Shown one piece after another: positions 34,366 to 43,079 of a stretch of 64,000 nucleotides of DNA. The notes under the pieces were generated by a model. The model did no database searches. It was not told the DNA's origin and worked only from the letters and a program-made list of their open reading frames with translations. The stretch spans positions 2,108,001-2,172,000 of the forward strand of contig OY761536.1 in the NCBI GenBank assembly GCA_963664605.1, in the 5' to 3' direction. Each line of letters starts with the position of its first letter. Within the stretch, counting starts at the first letter, position 1. Position numbers and translations under genes: made by a program. The DNA comes from JAHOYW01 sp963664605. GTDB taxonomy: Bacteria > Verrucomicrobiota > Lentisphaeria > Victivallales > Victivallaceae.

Positions 34366-35790
34366 ATGAATAAAGCGGACATTAAAAAGAGTTTAAGTGA
34401 ATTGGGACTGCAGCTAGGCGATGTCGTAATCGTTCATAGTTCATTATCAAGCATAGGCCGGGTTGAAGGCGGCGCGGAAACGCTTATCGATGCATTTCTG
34501 GAAACCATCAGCGGCGAAGGAACCTTGGTCGCACCGGTTTTCGGCAACCTCGGGATATTCACTCATACTCTTAAAAAACGTCCTGAAGCCGTTGTAAGCG
34601 ACTGCCCGCTTGGGACAGTCGCCGCCATCGGCGCGGACGCGGAATTCATCTGCCGCGATCATTGGAAAGCCGATACTGTCCACGGTAATGGCTCCCCGTA
34701 CTTGAAGATTGCCGGGCTTGGCGGATATGTCTGCCTGCTCGGTGTCGATCAAGACCGGAACACAACTCTGCATTCAATTGAAACTCTGCTTAAACTGCCT
34801 TATCTGGAAACTAAAAAAGCAACCCTTGAAGACGGAAAAGAAAAAAGCTGGAAATATTATCCCGGGCCGCATCGCGATTTTATCGGACTTGACCATATTA
34901 TGCGCCAGAGCGGCAAGATGAAAACCGGTAAAATCGGAAAAGCGGTTGTCCGCTTAATGAAGTCACAGGATTTAATTGATATTTTTACAAAAGCTGGTTC
35001 AAATGACCCCGCGTTCTGTTTATGCGATAACGAGAACTGTGCGGACTGTGTCGCTCAGCGTGCGGCAATCCGCAAAGCCAGACTTGCCGAGGAGGATTTC
35101 AAATTGAGCATCGCGTCCAGTCTCGCTGGAAAATATGTTCCGGAAATCATCGACAGCTTGAAAGCCGCGGGCGTCAGTTATGTTGAACTGGATATTATCC
35201 AAGGCGTACCGGTCCACAAATTGCCCGCCGATAAACTTAAAAAAGCCGTTAAAGAGTTTGCGGAAAACGAAATAATAGTATCGACCCTGCGCCTGCCGGC
35301 AATCCCTGCGGAATTTGAAAAAATCCTTGAACTGCTTAAAACTGCCGGTATTGATAACCTGATCATGCCGCTGTCCGCAGACGCTGATAAGTTCCTGAAA
35401 TCGGCATCCTCCGCCGGAATCAACCTTTCTTTTGCCAATCTCGGGGTTTCCGGCCTTTATGCGGCAGGAATAATGAGTAAACTGCAAGCCGGTTTTGTTT
35501 TCAGTCCTGCGGAATTCGCCAAAGCTGGAGAAAGACCTTTCCTTGAGTCGTTTCAGCAGGGAAAATTCAGAAGATACACCACTCAGCTTGACATTGAAGA
35601 CGGATTATTTAACGGCACCCCTGCCGGGCTTGCATCCGGCAATGCGGAAATAAAGGAACTAATTTCAATTCTCCGCTGCGCAAGCTTTTCCGGCTTTATG
35701 ACAATTCACGCCAGAAATGTAAAAACATACAAATCCATAGATTTAGTCGAAGATTTTTTAAAGCTATTAAGAATTCATCCAATAATTTAA
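34366..35790 (+). CDS. AAC(3)-family N-acetyltransferase fused to a TIM-barrel domain
   Basis: Residues ~1-210 are an aminoglycoside 3-N-acetyltransferase (Antibiotic_NAT) domain: VVIVHSSLSSIGRVEGGAETLI, GTLVAPVFG, CPLGTVAA, GVDQDRNTTLHSIE. A four-cysteine linker follows (C218, C220, C225, C228), possibly a zinc site. Residues ~245-474 look like a xylose-isomerase/AP-endonuclease-type barrel (VSYVELDIIQG, GIDNLIMPLSA, GINLSFANLG, GLASGNAEIKELISIL). This fusion is unusual. Context with aminotransferase and two amidohydrolase-like genes suggests acyl chemistry on an amino-sugar or cyclitol, not drug resistance. It is the last gene of the operon. Confidence 0.8.
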   Translation: MNKADIKKSLSELGLQLGDVVIVHSSLSSIGRVEGGAETLIDAFLETISGEGTLVAPVFGNLGIFTHTLKKRPEAVVSDCPLGTVAAIGADAEFICRDHWKADTVHGNGSPYLKIAGLGGYVCLLGVDQDRNTTLHSIETLLKLPYLETKKATLEDGKEKSWKYYPGPHRDFIGLDHIMRQSGKMKTGKIGKAVVRLMKSQDLIDIFTKAGSNDPAFCLCDNENCADCVAQRAAIRKARLAEEDFKLSIASSLAGKYVPEIIDSLKAAGVSYVELDIIQGVPVHKLPADKLKKAVKEFAENEIIVSTLRLPAIPAEFEKILELLKTAGIDNLIMPLSADADKFLKSASSAGINLSFANLGVSGLYAAGIMSKLQAGFVFSPAEFAKAGERPFLESFQQGKFRRYTTQLDIEDGLFNGTPAGLASGNAEIKELISILRCASFSGFMTIHARNVKTYKSIDLVEDFLKLLRIHPII

Positions 35791-36036
35791 AAATTTATTG
35801 GGAAAATTACGCTCTCCAACAAAGCTTAGGAAAGTAACTGGATGTCATGTTCGTTTAATAACAAAAGATAGCTAATCGTTTTGAAATTAGCTGGAAAAAT
35901 AAAAATTCAGAATCTTGCCGATTGACCTTTTATTTTATATTTTGTATACAATGCAAAATGTTTTTCAATAACTTATGAAAATTGTAATAAAATTCAGTAG
36001 TTGTCAATTTACAATCATACCATCAAAAAATATCAC

Positions 36037-36064
36037 TCCCATTCGTCCGAGCGGACGAATGGGA
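36037..36064. repeat. 28-bp palindrome beside the broken GH94 gene
   Basis: TCCCATTCGTCCG (36037-36049) and CGGACGAATGGGA (36052-36064) are perfectly complementary around AG. Related GGACG/CGTCC pieces occur again at about 36093-36108, at the truncation point of the GH94 remnant. There is no T tract. The stretch 35791-36036 holds nothing recognisable. It could be a transcription stop for the convergent units or a scar of the truncation. Confidence 0.55.
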
Positions 36065-36081
36065 ACAATTTATCCTGTATT

Positions 36082-36687
36082 TTAGCGATCATGCGGACGT
36101 TCGTCCGAGGTGTTGCAACTGAGCGCCGCTTTGAGGTTGCGGTCAAATCGACTACGCAGATAGGAAAGAGCACTGCTGAAGGTCGCATATCCACCGAGCC
36201 CCCATTCCACATAAGGCACCAGCATAAGCTTGCGAAGTTTTTCTGATTTATTGGCAAGCTCGAACTCCCATATCTCTACCGGTTCGTCAGGTGCAAGAAA
36301 TGCCTTAGCAGAAGAATCTATCCCATTGGCGCTCATTTAATATATCGAATAACCAAGTCCGACACGGTTTTGATATGTGTAATCTTCAGGTTTTGCCGGC
36401 AACAGGCCTGTAGACCAGAACTCGCCGGAATCACAGTCGACAATATAAAAATAACGCCGTCCTTTAGATATCATACGCACCTGTCCTTTAGGTTCATTGA
36501 GCAGCATTGTCTGGTCATTGAATACTCCTTCCCCGGTACCAAACTGGTTGTGCCCGGAAATCATGTAGTTATTCCATAAAAAGTTGATCTGGTGACGCGG
36601 CGCTGCTTCCGCGTCAGTTATGATGTATTCTCTGGAATCCTGTGTGAATTTACCAAATCCTTTATCTTTTGACATAATTTTATCCAT
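36082..36687 (-). pseudogene. Truncated GH94 (cellobiose/glycan phosphorylase-type) gene with an in-frame stop
   Basis: The 116-residue first part (GFGKFTQDSREYIITDAEAAPRH, YMISGHNQFGTGEGVFNDQTM, DSGEFWSTGLLP, NRVGLGYSIY) ends at a TAA. The same frame continues with ANGIDSS ... PVEIWEFELANKSEKLRKLMLVPYVEWGLGGYATFSS ... NTSDERPHDR and ends at 36082. Together these match the N-terminal beta-sandwich of GH94 phosphorylases, which are normally 800 or more residues; the catalytic (alpha/alpha)6 barrel is absent. It is therefore an inactivated remnant at the end of the leftward IclR-linked operon. Confidence 0.8.
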
Positions 36688-36740
36688 TAAAGATTAAATG
36701 TTCTGCTTCCTGGGGCTCTAATTATCTTCCTGGTTTTGAG

Positions 36741-38687
36741 TCACTTCCTGTCCTGAAATGTCCCTTCTTTCATTTTTCTATTAATTTTTATTTTATAGTT
36801 TTTGTCCTTAAAATTAACCGTGACCGCAGTTCCGTCTGAAAAACTTGTCTGCTGAATGCTTCCGTCTGGTGCAAGCATCCGCCAGTCAATCATTGACTCA
36901 AACCCGACTTTTTCATGGAGTCCGGAAATCACTTTAAGGCTCTTTATAAATTCAACATCCGCATCCAAATCCATTTTGCCGGGGTTATCCAAAGTAAAAG
37001 GCAATACAGAAGGAATGCCGCCCCATAGTAAGGTCCACAACCGCATATCCGTTTTGGCATTGGTTTCACAACCGTCCTTAATGACCGCGCTTTTTTCCTC
37101 CTGGGTAATGTGCCCGGGAACCGTGATGCAGTCATGCCATACCAGAGCATACAGCGGAATGGATATCCCGAAAGCAGATACTTTATCTTTTAAAACATGC
37201 GGAATCCATTCGGGAGTTACCCCCCAGCAGAAATCCATTACCGGAACCGCCCAGTCACAGCCGCTTTCACTGCTCGTCGCCCAGCCCATATTCTGGCACA
37301 TCGCAAAAACTTCGCTCCATTTCTCCCGCGTTTTCTGACGCGAAGCCGGATGCCGCTGGTTAAAACATTCCCGCAGATGGCCTATCGTCCAGCAGTCAAT
37401 ATAGATGCCGTCAAGTCCAATTTCTTCCTGTAATTTCGTGAAATTAGGTTTGGCGTATTTCATCGCCTGCTGTGAACAGAGCCAGCGCTGGCGTCCTCCG
37501 AGCCATTCGCTACTCTCTGAATATTGTCCGCTCAAATTCATGACCCAGTCCGGATTTTTAAATGCTTCAGTATGGGAATAAAAATCAGAATAGTTGTCAT
37601 GAAGCAGGAAGCCATGTCCGAGAGCCTTTACACCGTCGCTCAGTTCCTTGAGCCCCTGCCAGCCGCCCGCGCGCTCATCCGGCGGCAGGACATCCGGGTG
37701 ATTGAAATCATAACCGTCCTTTCCCCAGCCGTCAATATGGGCAAAAGCTTTTTTTATTCCGGCCTTTTTTACAAGATATTCATAGCGGCGCAGAGCCTCC
37801 TTGAATTTCATGTATACCACTTGTCCGGGCCTTTTGAAATTTTCAAAATTCGACATTATCCAGGTGCTGATAATCATGCCGCCTTTCAAATTTTCAACGC
37901 TTGGACGGTCATAGGCTTTTTGCTTAAGGGGTATGGTCTGCCCCCTGGAGCCCGCGTGCTTACGGTATTCTTTCGCCAGTTTGACGACATTTGCCTTTTC
38001 AAAGAAGCGGTAAGTAATGACGCGTGGATATTTGAGTCCGCCCAGCGATGCCTGCCAGTAGGGATGTACGGTCTGCCCGCAGGCTTTATCCGTATTGATC
38101 CGGAATCCTATATCATCCGGGGTGTCGGTCAGCGCAATAAATCCTTCACCGCTCTCCGCCAGTTGTCCCCACCACGGCATAGTGAATCCCAAGCCGACCC
38201 AGCCGGGTAGGATCATATCCAAATCATGCGGAAAATTTTTATCCAGTAGGCAGCCCTGAGAATAAGGCAGCACCAGTTGTCCCCCGGTCTTTTCCGGGAA
38301 CAAAAAACCGCGCGGATAATAACTGTCGATAATGGATGCCTCAAGCGTATCGTCCCGGTATGGAGAAACCGTGATTTTCAGATCGGAATCTTTAAGTTCA
38401 AATGTTATTTCCAGCCCGAAACTCAAAGGCGCCCAGACGTTGGCGGAATAAGGCCAGCCCGTAACAACGGCAACTAGTTTGTTCCTGCTTTTTTCCCACT
38501 TTACACTTTTAGCGTCTTTGAACGCAAAACCCTGCCAGGGGCCGCAGTGACCTTTGACACCAATATCTCCGGGGCCGTTCTCCTGCATTTGCCAGGTCAT
38601 CCCGGTTCTTTTGTCACGCGTTTGTACTGTAAGTGAGCTTTCATCAATATTAACTTCTAATGTTTTTGACTCTAAAATAATCATCAT
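36741..38687 (-). CDS. Glycosidase-like TIM-barrel protein (possibly DUF5696-related)
   Basis: A 648-residue protein without a signal peptide. Residues ~1-230 are a beta-sandwich domain like those in front of GH31/GH36/GH101-type barrels. The barrel-like part includes KKAFAHIDGWGKDGYDFNHPDVLPP, GHGFLLHDNYSDFY, GLDGIYIDCWTIGHLREC and ATSSESGCDWAVPVMDF. The aspartates in HIDGWG and IYIDCW are in positions typical of catalytic acids; the exact family is uncertain. AGGAATTA precedes the ATG. It lies between the GH94 remnant and the SGNH hydrolase in the leftward operon. Confidence 0.65.
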   Translation of the reverse strand: MMIILESKTLEVNIDESSLTVQTRDKRTGMTWQMQENGPGDIGVKGHCGPWQGFAFKDAKSVKWEKSRNKLVAVVTGWPYSANVWAPLSFGLEITFELKDSDLKITVSPYRDDTLEASIIDSYYPRGFLFPEKTGGQLVLPYSQGCLLDKNFPHDLDMILPGWVGLGFTMPWWGQLAESGEGFIALTDTPDDIGFRINTDKACGQTVHPYWQASLGGLKYPRVITYRFFEKANVVKLAKEYRKHAGSRGQTIPLKQKAYDRPSVENLKGGMIISTWIMSNFENFKRPGQVVYMKFKEALRRYEYLVKKAGIKKAFAHIDGWGKDGYDFNHPDVLPPDERAGGWQGLKELSDGVKALGHGFLLHDNYSDFYSHTEAFKNPDWVMNLSGQYSESSEWLGGRQRWLCSQQAMKYAKPNFTKLQEEIGLDGIYIDCWTIGHLRECFNQRHPASRQKTREKWSEVFAMCQNMGWATSSESGCDWAVPVMDFCWGVTPEWIPHVLKDKVSAFGISIPLYALVWHDCITVPGHITQEEKSAVIKDGCETNAKTDMRLWTLLWGGIPSVLPFTLDNPGKMDLDADVEFIKSLKVISGLHEKVGFESMIDWRMLAPDGSIQQTSFSDGTAVTVNFKDKNYKIKINRKMKEGTFQDRK

Positions 38688-38698
38688 TAATTCCTGAG

Positions 38699-39814
38699 TT
38701 AAGTTGTAAAAATTATTTTTCGAATAACCGGTTCCAATGCTCTTGCCATAAGATGAAAGCCGAGATCATTTGGATGAACCCCGTCAACGGTACATTCGTA
38801 AAAATCGTCACCAAGAAGTCCAGCTCCATCGAAAAAGTAAATATGCTTATCTCCGCCAGCTTTTTTGTGATTTACAATGTCCTTCTGAATTCTTAACTGT
38901 TTTGCCCGTCTGTGTTTTTCTTCTGCAATAATATTATCGAAAGCAAAATAAATTCTCGAAACTATCAGGATGGGGATATTTTTATGTTTTTCTCTAAGGA
39001 TTTCAATAAATTCATAGAGGGTCTTTTTTAGCGATTCAGGAGTGCCGCAATTTGCCTCATAATCCAGAATAAATAATTCGGGATCTGGAATTCCGGATAT
39101 AATTTCAGCTATTTCCGGTTCGCCTTTGGCGCTTCCGGAAAAACCGAGATTAACTACCTCTGTATTAAGCTTGCGGCTCAATATATTGGTATATGCCATC
39201 CCGGGCCGGGAGGCACATCCGCCCTGAGTTATAGATGAACCGTAAATTATAATTGATTTATTTGTACTGAAAGCGGGCGGCGGAAGTATCTCTGCATTAG
39301 GATCAAGACCAATATGCATTCTCTCAATACCATTATAAAGCGGAAAGTTAATAATGAAATTTCTCATTTCAGCGTGTTTATGTTCCCAAAGCATCGCTTC
39401 ATAGCTTACATCCTGAGGCTGGAGTTTTGTAACATTATAAAAATGCATTTTGCCGTCTTTTTCAACGTAAAGATCAAATCCGCTTTGACCAGTACATGGC
39501 ATATGATGGCTGTTAGAAAGGAACAGGAGTTTTGCCTTTATTGCAATATTACGGGAATTAGACTGGAAGCTTACCTGTCCTCCAGCTGTATGTTTCCTTA
39601 GATACGAGGGACCTGGCGGAAGGTCACAGTCAGGATTTACGGGAAGCCGCCAATATACTTTGTCCTGTTCAAACCATTTAAATCCGGAGAGCCTGAAGAA
39701 CTTTTCTGATGGTGTGTGCCATTTAAAGTCTATATCTTCAGGTACATCATTCCGCTTCATGTTCTTATCAATTTCTTCCAGCTTGATATTATCCGGCATC
39801 TTAAGCATGTCCAT
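38699..39814 (-). CDS. SGNH/GDSL-family hydrolase (esterase/deacylase)
   Basis: A 371-residue protein. An N-terminal beta domain (~45-185, PGPSYLRKHTAGGQVSF ... FDLYVEKDGK) precedes an SGNH fold: block I IIIYGSSITQGG (nucleophile Ser), the Gly of VNLGFSGSAKG, the ILDYEANCGT segment, and the C-terminal D-x-x-H block in VDGVHPNDLGFH. This layout is that of carbohydrate esterases removing O-acyl groups. No signal peptide. It is adjacent to a PIG-L N-deacetylase, so deacylation of sugars released from the target glycan is a reasonable inference. Confidence 0.85.
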   Translation of the reverse strand: MDMLKMPDNIKLEEIDKNMKRNDVPEDIDFKWHTPSEKFFRLSGFKWFEQDKVYWRLPVNPDCDLPPGPSYLRKHTAGGQVSFQSNSRNIAIKAKLLFLSNSHHMPCTGQSGFDLYVEKDGKMHFYNVTKLQPQDVSYEAMLWEHKHAEMRNFIINFPLYNGIERMHIGLDPNAEILPPPAFSTNKSIIIYGSSITQGGCASRPGMAYTNILSRKLNTEVVNLGFSGSAKGEPEIAEIISGIPDPELFILDYEANCGTPESLKKTLYEFIEILREKHKNIPILIVSRIYFAFDNIIAEEKHRRAKQLRIQKDIVNHKKAGGDKHIYFFDGAGLLGDDFYECTVDGVHPNDLGFHLMARALEPVIRKIIFTT

Positions 39815-39820
39815 GTATGT

Positions 39821-40480
39821 TTATAATTCTTTCAGAATTGATTGGATGCGGCTTGGCATTGGGCGAAAGGTTTTGAAACCTTCAGCATATATACAGCCGC
39901 ACTCGATACCCCGGCGTTTAAATTGAAGTAAAGCGTTTTGCGCCATAGCATCATTGGGATTCTGGCATTTATGACAGCGGATAGCGGCAAGTTTTTTGTC
40001 CATTACTGCCGATATATCAACATAAATATCAGGGTTGAAATTTGTTGTTTGACTGCCGCTGTCTTCTTCGCAAAAATATAATTCCGGCGTTTTTCCGGTC
40101 AGAAACAGTGCCTTGCACGTCATCTCTGAAATCGCGGAATGGTCAGGGTGGCTGTCGATTGGCCAAAGGGTGAAAACCGCAACTGGATTTATCCTGTAAA
40201 TAATCGTGCCGAGTTTCCCGCTATTTACTTTATCGGCGAAAACCTCCCGGTCTATTAAATCCATGAAAACCAGCTCCGCGTCAAGCAGTTTGCATGCCGC
40301 CAGTTCTTCCTGTTCCCGGATCGCAGCAGTTTTCGCCATGCTGTGACTTCGCAATCCGCGCTCCCCGCGGGTTGCGCAGACAACGTGCAGTTTATATTCT
40401 TTTTGGAGCATAAAGGCCGTGCCTGACATTCCATAAGCCACATCATCAGGATGAGCGGCCACAAAAACAACCGAATCCAT
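39821..40480 (-). CDS. PIG-L family N-deacetylase
   Basis: A 219-residue LmbE/PIG-L deacetylase: the metal-binding AHPDDVAYG at residues 8-16, TRGERG, the RxxE region IREQEELAACKLL and the second histidine motif IDSHPDHSAISE. The family deacetylates GlcNAc-type substrates (GlcNAc-PI, diacetylchitobiose, mycothiol precursors). No signal peptide, so it probably works on imported amino-sugar fragments. It overlaps an operon with the SGNH hydrolase (6 bp apart) and the 856-residue secreted protein. Confidence 0.92.
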   Translation of the reverse strand: MDSVVFVAAHPDDVAYGMSGTAFMLQKEYKLHVVCATRGERGLRSHSMAKTAAIREQEELAACKLLDAELVFMDLIDREVFADKVNSGKLGTIIYRINPVAVFTLWPIDSHPDHSAISEMTCKALFLTGKTPELYFCEEDSGSQTTNFNPDIYVDISAVMDKKLAAIRCHKCQNPNDAMAQNALLQFKRRGIECGCIYAEGFKTFRPMPSRIQSILKEL

Positions 40481-40493
40481 TACAGCATTATCC

Positions 40494-43064
40494 TTATTGA
40501 GTTATTCTAATCAACTTTACTTCGCCCGGGGCAAGTTTTACCGTAAACTTTTTTAATTCCTCGGCAGAAATCTTGCTTTTACCATGAATAATACCTGAAG
40601 TCAACTTATATGTTTTACTGCTGTAAAGCTCGATTTTATAGTTTTCTTCAGGCAGAGGAAGCCCGATAATCGGTGATGCCTCTTTGTTTTTATCCCAGTT
40701 GCCAAGGTACAGAATAAAATTCTTCGGATCAAGCTGTTGAACTAGATATTCAACTTCCGTGCCTTTGCTGTTGAAATAATAACCGCAGTCCTTTATAAGA
40801 TTATCGATGAGCTGTAAATTTTTCTCCCGGTTTTTGGGATTCATGCCGTCTGCCGCCAGGTTTTCCTTGACATGAATGATATTTTTATTGGCAAGTAATT
40901 GTTTAAAAAGCGGAGTTTTGTACCTGACTCCGTATTCATTACAGGGCGCCAGTTTATCAAAAATCAACAGCCTGGTTCCGGAATCTACAGCCTTCTTGAT
41001 TGCCTTAAAAGCGTTTTGCGAAATTGAGTATCCGAAAGGCAAAATAAGCAGTTTATATTTCTTTAAATCTTTTAAGTTATCAGGCTGGTCTGTATAGGCA
41101 ACATTGTATTGGATGCCGTTTTCGCTGAGCAGCCCTTCCATTGAGCGCCTGGCGCCAAAGCCTCTGAAACGTTCAAAATTAATTAAACGTTTCTTTTCAT
41201 TATCAGCGGCGGTTTTAATTGTACCCATTTCTTTTTCAGCATAGAGCAGGTTAAAGCCTTTTTTGTCAAGCTCTTTGCCATCGCTCAAGGCTTCAGCTTT
41301 CACTTGCCACCAGTCTTCGGATGCTCTTGAAATCAATAGGCAGACTGTATTGGGAGAATGACTTTTACCGATTCCCCACTGCTCAAGCAGGCGAATCATC
41401 TTTACGCATTCAATCGAATTTTGCCACCAGCCGGTATCCTGCATATAACTTAAACGGTAGTTTTCCAGGACTTTTGCGCCCAGCATTATCTGCGGCAGCG
41501 CGTAGCCGTAAAGTTTAATAGAATAATCCGGCTTATCATATTTCACGTCCAGCCACTGGATACTGCCGAGCATTTTATTTTTGCCAAAAGCTGCTTTGAA
41601 TCTTTTACAGAATGCAGCAATTTTGCCGATTCCCATCGGACCGGAGCCATACATCTGTGCCATATTGACATTGGGATCATCTGCAAGAATATCCATACAA
41701 ACGCCGTGTTCCATCCGCAAGCTGGTTTTCTGTACCGATGACTGATTTGCGCAACTTACAATATTCAAACCAGGCTTTTTACTTTTCAGTTTTGCGGATA
41801 CGTATTTGAATAATTCGCCAAGTTTTTTGTATTCAAAAATCTTCCATTTGCGATATTTTTCCGTGTCCTGCTTCTGTTTCGGTATGGAATCATAACCGTA
41901 CATTTTTTTAAATGCTTTGGTACAGGCCGGGCAGTCGGCATGAGGCAGATAGTGCCCTTTAAAACAATATTCGTCCGGCATGAGGTAAATACCATCTGCG
42001 CCGCAGTCTACGACTTCACTCATCATTGCCAGCCATTTATCTCGAAAGTCATTTTCCGAAATAACGCAAGGATATTTCACTTTGTAATATTGGGGGAACT
42101 TAAGAAGCAGGCGCTCACTTTGTTCATAGGGATAATCCCAGCGTTTCCACGGCATGGGAGCCATTTTATCCGCTTTCTGGAAAGGCGACATCCATGCATG
42201 AGAGAAATAGTAAAGCTTTATGCCGTTTTTATGCAGAGCTTTGATAAGTTCAGGCAGCATGTCAATATTATAATTCCTGCACACTTTGCTTTTCCAGGAT
42301 ACTTTATTTTTAACCGCAGAGGATTCAGCGAAAAAACGGATGCTGTTGGCGTCAACTTCACGAATTGACTTCATCAACTTTTTAAAGCCGTTGAAATTTT
42401 CTATATTGTCCGGCATATTGCTTAAATTGTTGGGTATTCCGACCATCCAGGTGTCAATATCAAGCCTGACGTCAATATCTTTTTTAGTGAACTTGGGAAG
42501 CGGGAGAACTTTGCCGCAGGAGAGAGTGTCTGCGTTCAATTTTTGCTTTAACGGCGGCTTTATCTTTTCTTTGGTATAAATCTCGATTTCCTTAATAGAC
42601 GGATATGGGGCACGATATGAGGCATTACCCTCAAGCGCAATGAATTTCAATCCGAATACTTTCTTGTTTACTGGTATGCTTATCCATTTTTTCTCTATCT
42701 TTTTCTTATCTTTAACTTGTGCAATTAATGCATTATAATTCCCTTTGCCGCTGGTGTCAGCCAGCAGTTTATATTTGGTCGTGCACAACCATGATTGCTG
42801 AAAACGGAATACCGTAACATTGACCGCTTGAGGAAAAACGAAAGTCAATTCACCACCGATTTCAGGACCGCCGCACCAGATACCGCCTTTTTCAAGGTTA
42901 CCGTCTGCCAGGCGACAGGCTGCTTCCATTGAGGGGGCAGTATGCAGTTCTCCCCACCGATACCAGTCCAGCTTGTTTCCTGAAGGAGGCGCGTCCGCCC
43001 CGTGTATACTGATCAGGCCGAGTGAACATAGAAATGCTCCGACAATGATTTTTTTCATGCTCAT
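40494..43064 (-). CDS. Secreted protein with discoidin-like domain and barrel/Rossmann-like half (shared family with 50544 and 55135)
   Basis: An 856-residue protein with a signal peptide (MSMKKIIVGAFLCSLGLISIHGADA). A discoidin/F5-8C-like domain spans ~35-170. A barrel-like region follows (DANSIRFFAESS, KLYYFSHAWM, GADGIYLMPDEYC, GLNIVSCANQS), where PDEY may carry a catalytic acid. The last third contains LISRASEDWWQVK, YKLLILPFGYSISQNAFKAIKKAVDSGTRLLIFD and APGEVKLIRI. These blocks align with RSRASEDWWQLK and ILPFPYSMS in the two giant proteins at 50544 and 55135. This resembles the GH42 pattern of barrel plus trimerisation-like Rossmann domain, but it is not assignable to a family by eye. 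AAGGAAA precedes the ATG. Confidence 0.7.
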   Translation of the reverse strand: MSMKKIIVGAFLCSLGLISIHGADAPPSGNKLDWYRWGELHTAPSMEAACRLADGNLEKGGIWCGGPEIGGELTFVFPQAVNVTVFRFQQSWLCTTKYKLLADTSGKGNYNALIAQVKDKKKIEKKWISIPVNKKVFGLKFIALEGNASYRAPYPSIKEIEIYTKEKIKPPLKQKLNADTLSCGKVLPLPKFTKKDIDVRLDIDTWMVGIPNNLSNMPDNIENFNGFKKLMKSIREVDANSIRFFAESSAVKNKVSWKSKVCRNYNIDMLPELIKALHKNGIKLYYFSHAWMSPFQKADKMAPMPWKRWDYPYEQSERLLLKFPQYYKVKYPCVISENDFRDKWLAMMSEVVDCGADGIYLMPDEYCFKGHYLPHADCPACTKAFKKMYGYDSIPKQKQDTEKYRKWKIFEYKKLGELFKYVSAKLKSKKPGLNIVSCANQSSVQKTSLRMEHGVCMDILADDPNVNMAQMYGSGPMGIGKIAAFCKRFKAAFGKNKMLGSIQWLDVKYDKPDYSIKLYGYALPQIMLGAKVLENYRLSYMQDTGWWQNSIECVKMIRLLEQWGIGKSHSPNTVCLLISRASEDWWQVKAEALSDGKELDKKGFNLLYAEKEMGTIKTAADNEKKRLINFERFRGFGARRSMEGLLSENGIQYNVAYTDQPDNLKDLKKYKLLILPFGYSISQNAFKAIKKAVDSGTRLLIFDKLAPCNEYGVRYKTPLFKQLLANKNIIHVKENLAADGMNPKNREKNLQLIDNLIKDCGYYFNSKGTEVEYLVQQLDPKNFILYLGNWDKNKEASPIIGLPLPEENYKIELYSSKTYKLTSGIIHGKSKISAEELKKFTVKLAPGEVKLIRITQ

Positions 43065-43079
43065 AACAATTTCCTTTTA

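Noticed and set aside
34366..35000. Aminoglycoside resistance gene
   Set aside because: The AAC(3)-type domain is fused to a barrel and embedded in a ROK-regulated metabolic operon, which does not look like a resistance cassette.
37524..38210. 228-codon plus-strand ORF
   Set aside because: It lies wholly antisense to the glycosidase-like gene at 36741-38687, with no domain of its own; treated as a shadow frame.
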